Counted from the stretch's first letter, positions 10,601 through 20,270 are shown. The stretch is DNA of 64,000 bases from Owenia fusiformis (GCA_903813345.2 CAIIXF020000005.1:32801375-32865374), one strand, 5' to 3'. Notes: generated from the letters alone by a model not told the origin. Numbers and translations are program-made.

Positions 10601-13600
10601 TATACCTCTTCAGTGTCAGTTTCGGTATCTCTTTCATCACAATGATTGCACTGCTTACACGGAATTCTAGACATCATGTCAGCATTGGCATGTTTAGGCC
10701 CTGGTCGGTATTCTAGCTCAAAGTTAAATTGTTGAAGTGACTCTAACCATCTCGCCAACTGTCCTTCTGGATTGCGAAAATTCGTAAGCCACCGCAGTGA
10801 ACTGTGGTCAGTTCGAATCTTGAATCTCACCCCAAACAGGTAGTTCCTGAAATATTTAGTATAATTGACAACTGCAAATAATTCTTTGCGGGTCACACAA
10901 TAGTTCTTTTCATGGGAGTTCAGTCTTTTGCTGGCATAATGGATAACCCGCTCCTCCCCATCCTGGATCTGAGATAAGACAGCACCTATCGACTCTCGAC
11001 TCGCATCAGTATCTAAAATATATAAACAATCATCTCTTGGATATGCCAAGATTGGGGCTGTCACCAGCTTCTGTTTCAATTCTTCAAACGCAGCCTGACA
11101 TTCTGTTGTCCAGTGGAAGCGACTGTTCTTTTTAGTTAGGTCATGTAGAGGCCCAGCTGTCTCTGAAAAATTTGGTATGTGTTTCCTATAATAGGATACT
11201 CCTCCCAAAAACTGCCGAACTCCTTTCACAGTGGTGGGGGTTGCATACTCCTGGAGTTTTTCCACTTTTCTTGGATCTGGTCCCACTCCAGCGGAGGATA
11301 CGACATGACCCAGGTATTCGACCTGTCTCTGAAATAAACAACATTTGCTAGGCTTCAGTTTCAAGTGGGCTTCTCTAAGTCGTCCAAATACCTGTTCTAG
11401 TCGATAAACAGCTTCTGTATAACTTGGAGCGAAGCTAATCACATCATCTAAGTAGACCAGGGTTCCTTCCGAATGCAATCCCTTCATCACTCGTTCCATC
11501 AGCCTACAAAAGGTGGAAGGTGCATTGGATAGGCCGAAGGGCATAACCACCCACTGATATAATCCTCCTCGTACAGCAAAGGCAGACTTCTCTCGGGCAT
11601 CCGGATCTAGCTCGACCTGCCAATATCCTGAGGCTAAGTCTAATGTACTCCAGAACTCGGAACCATCCATCATGTCCAGTGTCTCGTCAATACGAGGCAA
11701 TGGAAAAGCATCTTTCTTGGTCACCGAATTCAAACGTCTGTAGTCCACACAAAATCTCCAACTGCCATCTTTCTTGCGCACTAACACTACTGGAGAAGCC
11801 CATGGACTTTGTGAGGGTTCAATGACTCCTTTGGCTAACATCTCTCCTACAAGTAAATTAACATCATTTTGTCTACATTGGGGAAGTCTCCGATACATCT
11901 GTCGTATAGGTTTGGAGTCTTGTGTATCAATACTGTGTTGGACCAAATCTGTTCGGCCTAAGTCCAAATCTCCATTAGCAAACACATCAGCATTTCGTAT
12001 CAACATTTCTTTCAACTGTCTTGTTTGTTGCGTATTTAATTCCCTGGAACTCCTGTCAAATAAATCATGTAAAAATTCAGGAAGCGTTTTAGAGTCCTCT
12101 TGGTCAGATTCCATCAAATGGGACTCATCGCTCCTGTCTGACCCCAACTTGCTTTGATCATCTTCATTTGAACTGCAAGACATTGCTTTCTCTGTCTCTT
12201 CGTTAAGTGTTGTAGCTGACAACTGATAGGTTTCTTCCTCAACTGCGGAAAATACACCAATTTCAGTGCCTCTGGGAATCTCCAATTCCATTGAAGTATA
12301 ATTATGTATTTCTACCTGAAAAGAGATTTTGGGATCAACTAATGTAGGGACCACCTTCACTTCTGTCATCCCCATGATCTCTTGTGATTCTATCAAGCCT
12401 TCGTGAATTATCTTATCAGTGAGCTCCGCCTCAACACTGATTTGTGAGTATGGCGGTATCACCATCATCTCTTTATTACTGCTGATGCATATGGATCTCT
12501 CGGTAACAATATCCTCTTGGCCTGGGGACTCCGCCATTTCCTCTGATGAACTAGTGGAGTCCTGCAGAAGAGAATCAAGAAAAGATTGCTCTGGTAACCA
12601 TGTCATCTTTGTATCCTCATTTGTAATCTCCCATTCTTGTGATAAGCAGTTCTCCTCTGCTTCTTGTTTGTTTAAGACTTCTTCTATCACGTCTGCAATT
12701 TCAACTACTGGGCTAGATGGGGCTGTGGAGAATTGATCTTCTTCCAGTGAATCTGGTATAATCGGTTGGTAACCGAGATCAAAGCGTACACTACGTGATG
12801 ATGGCGAAGGAGTGTCTGGTACAACTAATTGTAGTGCTGTAGGGGGTATCTCATTTGGCCCTGGAGAATTATTTTGGCTCTCATCTTGCCCTGAAAATAA
12901 AATTTTATAATGGAGTTTCTCTGGTTCTGGTTCCATCGATTCACTCCTTTCTGGTTGTACATCTATGTCAGCTGGTTTTAATCTATCCTCCTCTTCAGAG
13001 TCTGAAAATAAATCTGGTGTCATCATGTAACGTGACCTCATGTTTGCTTCATGCTCTTGAGCATCCAAGGACCTCTTTAAATTATCAGTTGCTTCACTGG
13101 CATCCACAGAGATATTTGTCAGCTCTGACTCTTCCATGGGGTCTTCTACTGAAATTGAAATAGGCAAAGAACTATCACTCTCTCCTGAGTCCTCTGTCAT
13201 CTCACTGTTTGTCTCAAGGGAACTCTCTGACACTACTGGTGTTTTCTTCTCTTGGACTTCAGGGATGGAGTTAGTCCAATTTTCATCATCACTGGTCTGT
13301 TCTCGGACCACTGCAACTGTATCCTCGTCGAAAGTGAAGTGGCCCGTGCGGAAATCAAATTCAGCGCCAACTGCAGACAAGTAATCACATCCCAGGATTC
13401 CCTCGTCTCCCATGTGTGCTACCACAACATCTAAGGGGGTCTCGTGTCCTTCAAGACAGATAGTACACCGAGCAACTCCTAAAATTCCCATTGCGTCTCC
13501 ACCTGCATGTAGGAACACACTCTCTGCGGGACGAAGTGGTGGTCGCCAACTGGACGGAATGCGCATGTAGATTTGTTCACTCATCATGGTCCGCCCTGCT

Positions 13601-16041
13601 CCAGTATCTATAAGAAAACAAATAGGAACACCACAGACTTCACCTTCAGCTATTAACTTGCGGACCCTCTCTCCAGAGCGAAGTTTTCTCCCAGACTCCA
13701 ATTCTTGTCCGAACTGATTCAAAACCTGTACTCTTGCGGACTTTTCTTGCGAAGTACTGGGTGTGGCTCTCTGGTTTGCTTCATTTTGTCGTTCTTCGTT
13801 CCTCTTCCTGGAGTAACAATCTTCAGCACGATGTCCAAGTTTATGACAATAAGTACATTCAAGCCTTGGTTCCTCCCTCCGTTTCCTGGCAAGGCAATCC
13901 ACTAAACGATGCCCTGGCTTGCGGCAATAAAAACATTCGAGGTTGGGCCTCCCAGTCCTCTCTTTGGTCACATCAAGTTGTCCAGATAACTCCTTTCCTA
14001 ATTTGGCAAAATTCTCGTTCATCCCTCTCTGGAAACTCGCCGTCAATTCCTTCAGGGTCTGTAAGGTGAGCTGTTGGAATTCGTCTTCCGTCGTCTTAGA
14101 GTCGACAGCACTAACTCGATCTTTGACTCTGGGTTTCAATCCCTTCCTCATCCGCTCGGATTCTATATAGGATTCTTCCTTTAGGGACACTTCTATCGCT
14201 TTGTCTAGGGTACCACATTCTTTGAAATGTACTGCTCGTTTGATCTCTTCATCGGGTATGGCTTGTTCAAAGGCCTGTCGTGCTAATCTATCTTGTGCCG
14301 ATCGATTCATCTCTGGGTAAGCAAGGGCAGTAAGTCTGCGAATATCTTGCCCTAAAGTCTGTAAAGGTTCTCTTGGTTTTCGGATTCGCCCCATCAATTC
14401 TGCTTGATACAGTTCAGCTTTCCCCTCGGGTCCGAATCTCTTGTTTAAAGCTGAAACAAGTTGAGAAAAAGAATAGTCTGGTTCCATTTCCAGAACCATC
14501 TGTTGGGCCTGGCCTCTAAGGCTTGTAGCTAAAAACTGTTTCTTCTCTCTCTCACTCCAATTGTTGGCATCCACACACATCCTGAAATAAGCAAGATAAT
14601 CAATCCAGGGAGTAGTGCCATCATAGGTATCTGGTTTAATCCTGGTCTTACTTTGTGGTTTGTCTCTCTCTCTTAATACCAGTTCAGCCAACTGAGAGTT
14701 TTGGTCTGTCATCTGTGCAGCTTGTTTATCATTTTCCAAAACCTTTTTGGCCAAGTCCGCCATCACTCTAATTGTCTCAGTCAACATAGGCGATGAGGTT
14801 TCGGGTGTATTCTGATGTGGATTTCCTAAAGAAAGCTCATCCTGATCATACACATGTGGCTTCTTTTCTGAAATAAAATCTTCTGGTGAGGGTCTGAAAT
14901 CTCTTATCTCAGCTTGACTTTGATCCCTCTTGGGCAAGAGAGTTCTGCGACTGGGTGTTGAGTCCAAGCGAGGTTGACGTCTAAGTGACCAGGGTTTTGC
15001 AGCTTTCTGAGACTCTGCCTCTGGTTCATCCTGAAATGAAAAAGGGGGTTCAACTTCCCGTTCTTCTACAGGGAATTGTTCACGAAGATTTGGTCTAGAC
15101 CCAGGTACGTCCAGACCAACTGGTTTAGGGCTCTGTTGTCCTTCCCTCATAGCTTGACAAAGAGTCTGCGTCATATTCATCATCTGTGACTTCAAGGCAC
15201 CAATCTCTCCTCCTATATGGGATTGGATGGCCTCTGCATTAGTCTCCATTTGGTTCTGTAAAACATTTATGTTACCAACTATTTGACTCTGTAAAATACC
15301 TGTATTGGCCTCAATTTTATTCTGTAACGTATCTGCATTGGCCTCTATTCGGCTTTGTAAAACATCTGTATTGGCCACCAGATCAGACTGTACTTGTCTA
15401 ACTTGCTGTCCAAGTTGTTTTATATCTCCTGCCTGCATACTCCCTTGTTCTCTCAGCTGATACTTGATAGTATTCATCTGTTGCTGCAGGTCATTTTGTC
15501 TAGTTTCCATGCCTGTAAAACTCAATGTCAGGTTCTCTGGCTTCAACCTTTCTGGAACTGGCATAGGATAACCTGAGTTGGGCCTCATCATAGTTGATGT
15601 CCGGGGCTGCTGAACATCTCTAGGTTTCTTGTAGCTTTGTTCCATCCCAAAGTTGAAAGAATCCATCTGGCCTGCTCCAGTCCAGTATCCTGTACTCTGG
15701 GGTGCCTGTCTTTTCAGCCCTGGCGGGGATTCGAACATCTGTTTCTTCTGGACCGCACCTGGAATTGGAAAGATCAATGGATCCTTACCAGCTGGGTTCG
15801 CACCCAGATTTGCAAGTCGTTTTGCAGCTGCTTCCACTTCTAAGGAGCTAAGCTCAGATCCCACGGAACTCAGCGAGGTTATGTCATCTGTCCCTGTCTT
15901 GGGAACTGCTATAGTGTCATCAAAAGGTATTGGATTCTTTCCTCCTTGAGGATCCTGTTCTCTGAAGACCACTGTCTTATCTGGCGTTGGTGGTGCAGTT
16001 TCTCTCAACTGATCTCCGGCTTGGTCATCTTTACTGGCCAT
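7642..16041 (-). CDS. Gag-Pol polyprotein with two retropepsin domains, 2,799 aa
   Basis: One uninterrupted frame encodes all retrotransposon functions. Gag: disordered start, six 11-residue coiled-coil repeats (223-288), capsid (about 465-640), and two CCHC zinc knuckles (703-716, 729-742). Protease 1: DTG with Asp812 and a later GILG. An acidic Ser-rich linker (about 910-1400) includes a beta-rich segment near 1195-1275 of the kind often found between protease and RT. RT: YLDD at 1530-1533. RNase H: Asp1677, Glu1720, Asp1745. Integrase: HHCC (1917, 1924, 1954, 1957), D1986, D2046, E2082 with 35 residues between the last two, and a GPY/F-type WVGPF at 2221-2225. After integrase there is a second protease with DTG at Asp2411 and GILG, then a basic, proline-rich tail to 2799 with PLDLS at 2674-2678. 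There is no chromodomain and no frameshift or stop between Gag and Pol. ATG 16041 lies 77 nt past the PBS. No envelope-like gene is seen. Confidence 0.95.
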   Translation of the reverse strand: MASKDDQAGDQLRETAPPTPDKTVVFREQDPQGGKNPIPFDDTIAVPKTGTDDITSLSSVGSELSSLEVEAAAKRLANLGANPAGKDPLIFPIPGAVQKKQMFESPPGLKRQAPQSTGYWTGAGQMDSFNFGMEQSYKKPRDVQQPRTSTMMRPNSGYPMPVPERLKPENLTLSFTGMETRQNDLQQQMNTIKYQLREQGSMQAGDIKQLGQQVRQVQSDLVANTDVLQSRIEANADTLQNKIEANTGILQSQIVGNINVLQNQMETNAEAIQSHIGGEIGALKSQMMNMTQTLCQAMREGQQSPKPVGLDVPGSRPNLREQFPVEEREVEPPFSFQDEPEAESQKAAKPWSLRRQPRLDSTPSRRTLLPKRDQSQAEIRDFRPSPEDFISEKKPHVYDQDELSLGNPHQNTPETSSPMLTETIRVMADLAKKVLENDKQAAQMTDQNSQLAELVLRERDKPQSKTRIKPDTYDGTTPWIDYLAYFRMCVDANNWSEREKKQFLATSLRGQAQQMVLEMEPDYSFSQLVSALNKRFGPEGKAELYQAELMGRIRKPREPLQTLGQDIRRLTALAYPEMNRSAQDRLARQAFEQAIPDEEIKRAVHFKECGTLDKAIEVSLKEESYIESERMRKGLKPRVKDRVSAVDSKTTEDEFQQLTLQTLKELTASFQRGMNENFAKLGKELSGQLDVTKERTGRPNLECFYCRKPGHRLVDCLARKRREEPRLECTYCHKLGHRAEDCYSRKRNEERQNEANQRATPSTSQEKSARVQVLNQFGQELESGRKLRSGERVRKLIAEGEVCGVPICFLIDTGAGRTMMSEQIYMRIPSSWRPPLRPAESVFLHAGGDAMGILGVARCTICLEGHETPLDVVVAHMGDEGILGCDYLSAVGAEFDFRTGHFTFDEDTVAVVREQTSDDENWTNSIPEVQEKKTPVVSESSLETNSEMTEDSGESDSSLPISISVEDPMEESELTNISVDASEATDNLKRSLDAQEHEANMRSRYMMTPDLFSDSEEEDRLKPADIDVQPERSESMEPEPEKLHYKILFSGQDESQNNSPGPNEIPPTALQLVVPDTPSPSSRSVRFDLGYQPIIPDSLEEDQFSTAPSSPVVEIADVIEEVLNKQEAEENCLSQEWEITNEDTKMTWLPEQSFLDSLLQDSTSSSEEMAESPGQEDIVTERSICISSNKEMMVIPPYSQISVEAELTDKIIHEGLIESQEIMGMTEVKVVPTLVDPKISFQVEIHNYTSMELEIPRGTEIGVFSAVEEETYQLSATTLNEETEKAMSCSSNEDDQSKLGSDRSDESHLMESDQEDSKTLPEFLHDLFDRSSRELNTQQTRQLKEMLIRNADVFANGDLDLGRTDLVQHSIDTQDSKPIRQMYRRLPQCRQNDVNLLVGEMLAKGVIEPSQSPWASPVVLVRKKDGSWRFCVDYRRLNSVTKKDAFPLPRIDETLDMMDGSEFWSTLDLASGYWQVELDPDAREKSAFAVRGGLYQWVVMPFGLSNAPSTFCRLMERVMKGLHSEGTLVYLDDVISFAPSYTEAVYRLEQVFGRLREAHLKLKPSKCCLFQRQVEYLGHVVSSAGVGPDPRKVEKLQEYATPTTVKGVRQFLGGVSYYRKHIPNFSETAGPLHDLTKKNSRFHWTTECQAAFEELKQKLVTAPILAYPRDDCLYILDTDASRESIGAVLSQIQDGEERVIHYASKRLNSHEKNYCVTRKELFAVVNYTKYFRNYLFGVRFKIRTDHSSLRWLTNFRNPEGQLARWLESLQQFNFELEYRPGPKHANADMMSRIPCKQCNHCDERDTETDTEEVYSVEDIALVGCRPEWTLSAIAEAQQQDPDIAPIFSAKLKSEKRPSWESICYDSPATKCYWNQWDRLMVEQGVLCRRWESEDGKVVQPQLITPTPLKSLVLEMSHANKLAGHFGVRKTLDKCRKRYYWYKQRGDVQTMVRACHVCGSMRRPQKLLRAPMQVQGISEPMERFAVDIVGPLPETPRGNKVIMVCSDYFSKWVEAFPLPNQEAVTVANKMVEEVVCRYGAPRELHSDQGRNFEANVFQELCSLLGVHKTRTTPFHPQSDGLVERYNRTLRETMIKLLQPDGHQRDWDLQIPYALFAYRTAVHESTGETPAMMLFGRELNTPIDLLVENLDDEENPEDYLTSLKENFQKVYARAQGILKNSSLLQKTAYDRRLEGKEYSRGQAVWYRNMIRKKGISPKLQTKWVGPFQVLKKISDVTYRIIEWGKSRAKPKVVHFNQLKPYEAKLPIRWRILEQWDNSSAEVDPFSQDEEGTKDPLKVETPERESLPEEKPHSQEADSLVKGLIDSCLNFLSEETKHKPDSTEIPAPSSSTPPSEGRRSRKRPRRLEDYDCTMLQEQDLPSSPLAETVFRLRKMAMMTVEGQIGGISVDFLIDTGTNRTMISEEAYNAIAQSRRPPLHQVNNTFIQADGSNIEVLGVIRTPLIIKEHQMRVEIVVARIDYPGILGMDYLVGASAVLDFTRRAFHLGVKNVSVFQKRQTQRMRIPDGHNHPEDVTGVACALRPEKSRPPRDTSEIEKAESGEGSSTHEDRQLMTTSSSGSIPLQDAVVFVDKLDRSSEDAVRAIGRQKPKVSFQIEESPKPLLKKGSMSADGNKAGRRTKSRPRRFTPHKRTQGKKTTTDLFQGEGTAKPPDQDEKPLDLSVRKGPPTNQSQPRGENSTPMTTTSIRFTPPSSIEFSDGRDIPGTWVQGRIEHTAERPLAPTRMPQLYTFRVPELSQGQHVKSELILKKYYRIQRDPEIKAVHTFLLGSVDHNPDPPHTEKK

Positions 16042-16117
16042 GTTTATGAAATATCACCAATCTACAAAATATAAGCAAACTGAAAACTGCACTCGACTCT
16101 GCTGACTTTATCTATGT

Positions 16118-16135
16118 ATCCCACCGCTGCCACCA
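16118..16135 (-). other. Primer-binding site, tRNA-Leu
   Basis: The plus strand reads ATCCCACCGCTGCCACCA, which equals the 3' end (with CCA) of a metazoan tRNA-Leu of the AAG type as I know it. The coding strand therefore carries an 18 nt complement, one base inside the 5' LTR. Confidence 0.85.
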
Positions 16136-16206
16136 GTGTAACGAACGGCTCCAACCTCCGTGGTAGTGTGTTTGGTGTTATGATTTGGAAAGTTGGGGGT
16201 TCGTTT

Positions 16207-16216
16207 GTATATAAGG
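16207..16216 (+). promoter_or_regulatory. Possible antisense TATA box in the 5' LTR
   Basis: Same sequence as 3891-3900 at the LTR offset. A transcript from here would be complementary to the leader of the genomic RNA. Confidence 0.3.
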
Positions 16217-16646
16217 GGGTGAGACGTTTTTGGGCGTGTCGGGGTCGGTTGACACTTTTACTTCAGCCGAGTCTACTGCCTCTAAATAATAATGACAAAC
16301 ACAGTAATTCAGTTTACTTATGAAAAGAAATTAGCTCTATTTAGGCTGTTATTAGCCCACGAAGTGTTACAAAAATAAATCGAGAATGTCTCTAGCTTTG
16401 TATTGATTGTATCTCTAATGTATCAAGTATCTTGCATCCAATGTCTATATCTGCTTCAATAATGTCTATGAGTATATGGGTCTCTATATCTCTCCAAATG
16501 TCTATGGCCGTGTCTGATTCTCGGTGTCTGGCTGGTTTCCTGTTATAAAGGTCTCTTACTCTGTATCTGTTCCTCTCAATAATAAGGTTCTCTACTCGAT
16601 GAACCTGAAATTACAATCCCTGGAAAGACAGGTCTGGAACAGAAGC

Positions 16647-18119
16647 TCTGAAATAGAATGCCTACAAAGCAAACTCTGAAATGGAATGCCTACAAAGCAA
16701 ACTCTGAAATGGAATGCCTATAAAGTAATCTCTGAAATAGAATGCCTACAAAGCAAACCCTGAAATGGAATGCCTACAAAGCAAACTCTGAAATGGAATG
16801 CCTGAAAAGCAAACTCTGAAATGGAATGCCTACAAAGTAACCTCTGAAATGGAATGCCTACAAAGCAAACCCTGAAAATATATAGAAGGCAAACCCTGGA
16901 AATATATAGAAAGTACACTCTGAAATAGAATGCCTACAAAGCAAACTCTGAAATAGAATGCCTACAAAGTAATCTCTGAAATGGAATGCCTACAAAGCAA
17001 ACTCTGAAATAGAATGCCTACAAAGCAAACTCTGAAATGGAATGCCTACAAAGTAATCTCTGAAATGGAATGCCTACAAAGCAAACCCTGGAAATATATA
17101 GAAAGCAAACTCTGAAATAGAATGCCTACAAAGCAAACCCTGAAATGGAATGCCTACAAAGTAATCTCTGAAATAGAATGCCTACAAAGTAATCTCTGAA
17201 ATGGAATGCCTACAAAGCAAACTCTGAAATAGAATGCCTACAAAGCAAACTCTGAAATGGAATGCCTACAAAGTAAACTCTAAAATGGAATGCCTACAAA
17301 GCAAACCCTGAAAGGTAGAAGGCAAACCCTGGAAATATATAGAAAGTAAACTCTGAAATAGAATGCCTACAAAGCAAACCCTGAAAGGTAAAAGGCAAAC
17401 CCTGAAAATATATAAAAGGCAAACTCTGAAATGGAATACCTACAAAACAAACCCTGAAATGGAATGCCTACAAAGCAAACCCTGAAAGGTAAAAGGCAAA
17501 CCCTGAAAATATATAGAAAGTAAACTCTGAAATGGAATGCCTACAAAGCAAACTCTGAAAGGTAGAAGGCAAACCCTGGAAATATATAGAAAGTAAACTC
17601 TGAAATAGAATGCCTACAAAGCAAACTCTGAAATGGAATGCCTACAAAGCAAACCCTGAAAGGTAAAAGGCAAACCCTGAAAATATATAAAAGGCAAACT
17701 CTGAAATGGAATACCTACAAAACAACCCTGAAATGGAATGCCTACAAAGCAAACCCTGAAAGGTAAAAGGCAAACCCTGAAAATATATAGAAAGCAAACT
17801 CTGAAATGGAATGCCTACAAAGCAAACCCTGAAATGGAATGCCTACAAAATAATCTCTGAAATGGAATGCCTACAAAGCAAACCCTGAAAGATAGAAGAC
17901 AAACCCTGAAAATATATAGAAGGCAAACCCTGGAAATATATAGAAAGTAAACTCTGAAATAGAATGCCTACAAAGCAATCTCTGAAATAGAATGCCTGAA
18001 AAGCAAACTCTGAAATAGAATGCTTACAAAGCAAACCCTGAAAATATATAAAAGGCAAACTCTGAAATGGAATACCTACAAAGCAAATCCTGAAATGGAA
18101 TGCCTACAAAGCAAATTGT
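16647..18119. repeat. 28 bp tandem array in the 5' LTR
   Basis: Copy of the 4331-5803 array. It lies downstream of the predicted start site and so would be transcribed into the leader of the genomic RNA. Confidence 0.95.
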
Positions 18120-18285
18120 CAATCAAAGTCGGTCACCACCTCTGGAAATTCACAAAAGTCCTGAAAATACACCAAATTCTCGGCAATTGCACAGACTCTG
18201 GATCACCTCTGAAATCTCTACAAATATTCCAAGATCCGGATCAACACCCTAAAAATACACAGTCTGTGTGAATACTCCTAGTCCA

Positions 18286-18616
18286 GTCAGCATCTGAAAA
18301 TACACAAAGTCTCTGCTCTGTAAGTACACCTGGTCCGGACAGCTCCTGAAAGTACACAAGGTCTCTGCTCATACAATGAGTCTGGACAGCTCCTGAAAAT
18401 ACACAAAGTCTCTGCTCATACAATGAGTCTGGACAGCTCCTGAAAATACACAAAGTCTCTGCTTTGCAAATACACCTGGTCCGGACAGCTCCTGAAAGTA
18501 CACAAGGTCTCTGCTCATACAATGAGTCTGGACAGCATCTGAAAATACACAAAGTCTCTGCTCATACAATGAGTCTGGACAGCATCTGAAAATATACAAA
18601 GTCTCTGCTTTGCAAA
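18286..18616. repeat. 47-51 bp tandem array in the 5' LTR
   Basis: Copy of the 5970-6300 array at the LTR offset, with the same unit pattern. Confidence 0.9.
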
Positions 18617-19161
18617 TACCCTTGATCCGGATCACATCTGTAAATACAAAGTCCTGAAAGTATATGCCAACTGGATTGCATCTGCAGACCTCGGAATCAC
18701 TGAAAGAACAGCTTGATTCATCTGCAGGGTTTACCTGAGAGCAACAACAATCGAGAACACACCTGAAAATATACAAAGTCTGTGCAACTCAGCAAAATCT
18801 GGATCACCTCTGAAAATAAACCAACTCCAGTTCACATCTGAAAATATACAAAGTGCTGAAAACAAATAAAGTCCTGAAATAAAATCCCTAAAATAAATCA
18901 AAGTTCCAAACCAAAGTCAACTGAAATAAGTTGAAGTTAAATTCCACTAACAATTGTTATCCAAAATATATCTCTATAGAAGTATTTCTATTAAAGTGAA
19001 AGAATTTCAAAGTACCTGAGATCGAATCTCTTGATTGATATTGCTTGAATTTGAAAGAACTCAATTCCACAATTCTGAAACGTATTGACTCGCTCCTCAA
19101 ACGTATGTACTGAACCTGAAAGAAAGACTACTTGATTTGTTCCCCTTGAACCTGAAATAAA

Positions 19162-19196
19162 GACTGAGCTAAGCTCACTGCTTCCCGCCTTATATA
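19162..19196 (-). promoter_or_regulatory. LTR core promoter (TATA plus initiator), 5' LTR
   Basis: On the minus strand TATATAAGGC starts at 19196, and an initiator-like TCAGTC places its A at 19165, 31 nt downstream. That is the canonical TATA-to-start spacing. This copy would drive the genomic RNA. Confidence 0.7.
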
Positions 19197-19816
19197 GTCC
19201 CTGTAACAAAATAGTTCGCCTTCCGCGGTAGGAAAATATCACTCCGCCGGTCATCCAAGTGTTTTGGGCTAAAAACATATAATTTTACAGTGGCGGGGAT
19301 AGATTGGAACGATAAATAACTCTAGAATGTTTTTATAAAAGATAGGAGCTTGAATAATGTCGATAAACTGCAAAATATGAGCAAAATTACCAACCGGAAG
19401 TTAAATTCGAAACGTTTTCAAGTCGAAATCTGACGAAGCAATTCCTTATAATTTCTAACGAATGATAAAGATTTGGACCTTGAAAGGTATCTAATTCGAA
19501 ACTCTACACCTCTAACTTAGTCTAGGACGGCTAAAAGTGAAGTAACTTAGCTTATGTGTTGAGAAATCGAAGATTGAAAATATAAATTGGACTCGTTCCT
19601 TATATGGGCAAATCTAATATGGCAACCTCCATTACGTCGCCAAAAATAACACCAGTTTACAAAAAATGAATGAAATTTCTGTAAAGTCTAATAATCTACT
19701 GTAATCATCGTCTTAAGGGACAATATGTGAACTCTGGCAGGTAAGTACCACTCTATCAATCACACATAGGGATAAACTGGTTCAGCATTGAATGACTGAC
19801 TTGAAATTTCGTTACA

Positions 19817-19820
19817 CCAG
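19817..19820. repeat. Target-site duplication, right (CCAG)
   Basis: Second copy of the 4 bp duplication. Removing the element joins the left flank to TTTAAGGTAC, the edge of the palindromic element that follows. Confidence 0.75.
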
Positions 19821-19822
19821 TT

Positions 19823-20232
19823 TAAGGTACAGCTGGAAAGTAACATTTTGGTAAAAAATTGCTATACCTGCACATGTTATTTTCTGGTACAAAATAAAGT
19901 ATGAAGGCATGTGTCAATTTCCTTGCTTTTTTCAGGAAAGTATCATTACATTGTCTTCTTTTAGAATATCTGGTAGGGGTTCAATGGAAACTCCAGGAAA
20001 TTCTGATATTTCACACTTTCTATTTTTCCAAATTTTCTTTCAAAATTTCCAGACAACACAGGAGCTACCATTGACCTGTTTCCAGATATTATAAAAGTAA
20101 ACAGTGTAATGATACTTTCCTGAAAAAAGCAAGGAAATACACACATGACTTCATACTTAATTCTGTACCAGAAAATAACATGTGCAGGTATAGCAATTTT
20201 TTACCAAAATGTCACTTTCCAGCTGAACCTTA
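19823..20232. mobile_element. Palindromic element with 151 bp arms
   Basis: Arms 19823-19973 and 20082-20232 are inverted copies, over 90% alike by eye, around a 108 bp loop. Two small frames, one per strand, start almost identically because of the symmetry and are not genes. The Gypsy element sits at its left edge. Confidence 0.85.
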
Positions 20233-20236
20233 AATA

Positions 20237-20270
20237 ACACAGATATTTAAACTGGTTTAGATATCTGTGT
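20237..20270. repeat. Perfect 10 bp hairpin
   Basis: ACACAGATAT and ATATCTGTGT with a 14 nt loop, directly beyond the 151 bp palindrome. The loop contains AAACTGGTTT, similar to the CCAGTTTA at the other edge of the palindrome, so it may be part of the same element. Confidence 0.5.

Larger units (their letters stand above)
3821..19816 (-). mobile_element. Full-length Ty3/Gypsy LTR retrotransposon, 15,996 bp
   Basis: Two direct 3,680 bp LTRs, each beginning TGTAAC and ending GTTACA, bracket an 8,636 bp interior. The element is read on the minus strand: 5' LTR 16137-19816, PBS, Gag-Pol, PPT, 3' LTR 3821-7500. It is flanked by CCAG on both sides, a 4 bp target duplication as expected for Gypsy integration. 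The RT-RNase H-integrase order places it in Ty3/Gypsy. All parts needed for autonomy look intact, and the LTRs differ at only two positions that I found. The coding region is visibly less AT-rich than the host DNA around it. Unusual points are the LTR length, the tandem arrays inside it, a single fused Gag-Pol frame, a second protease and a long C-terminal tail. Confidence 0.97.
16137..19816 (-). repeat. 5' LTR of the Gypsy element
   Basis: Same length and content as the 3' LTR. With the start site near 19165, U3 is about 650 bp (19816-19166) and R plus U5 is about 3,030 bp (19165-16137). The genomic RNA would therefore carry about 3.1 kb of leader before the Gag-Pol ATG at 16041. Small frames inside the LTR come from its tandem repeats and are not genes. 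Confidence 0.97.

Noticed and set aside
19909-20146. Two facing frames beginning almost identically
   Set aside because: Produced by the 151 bp palindrome. The same bases are read on both strands.
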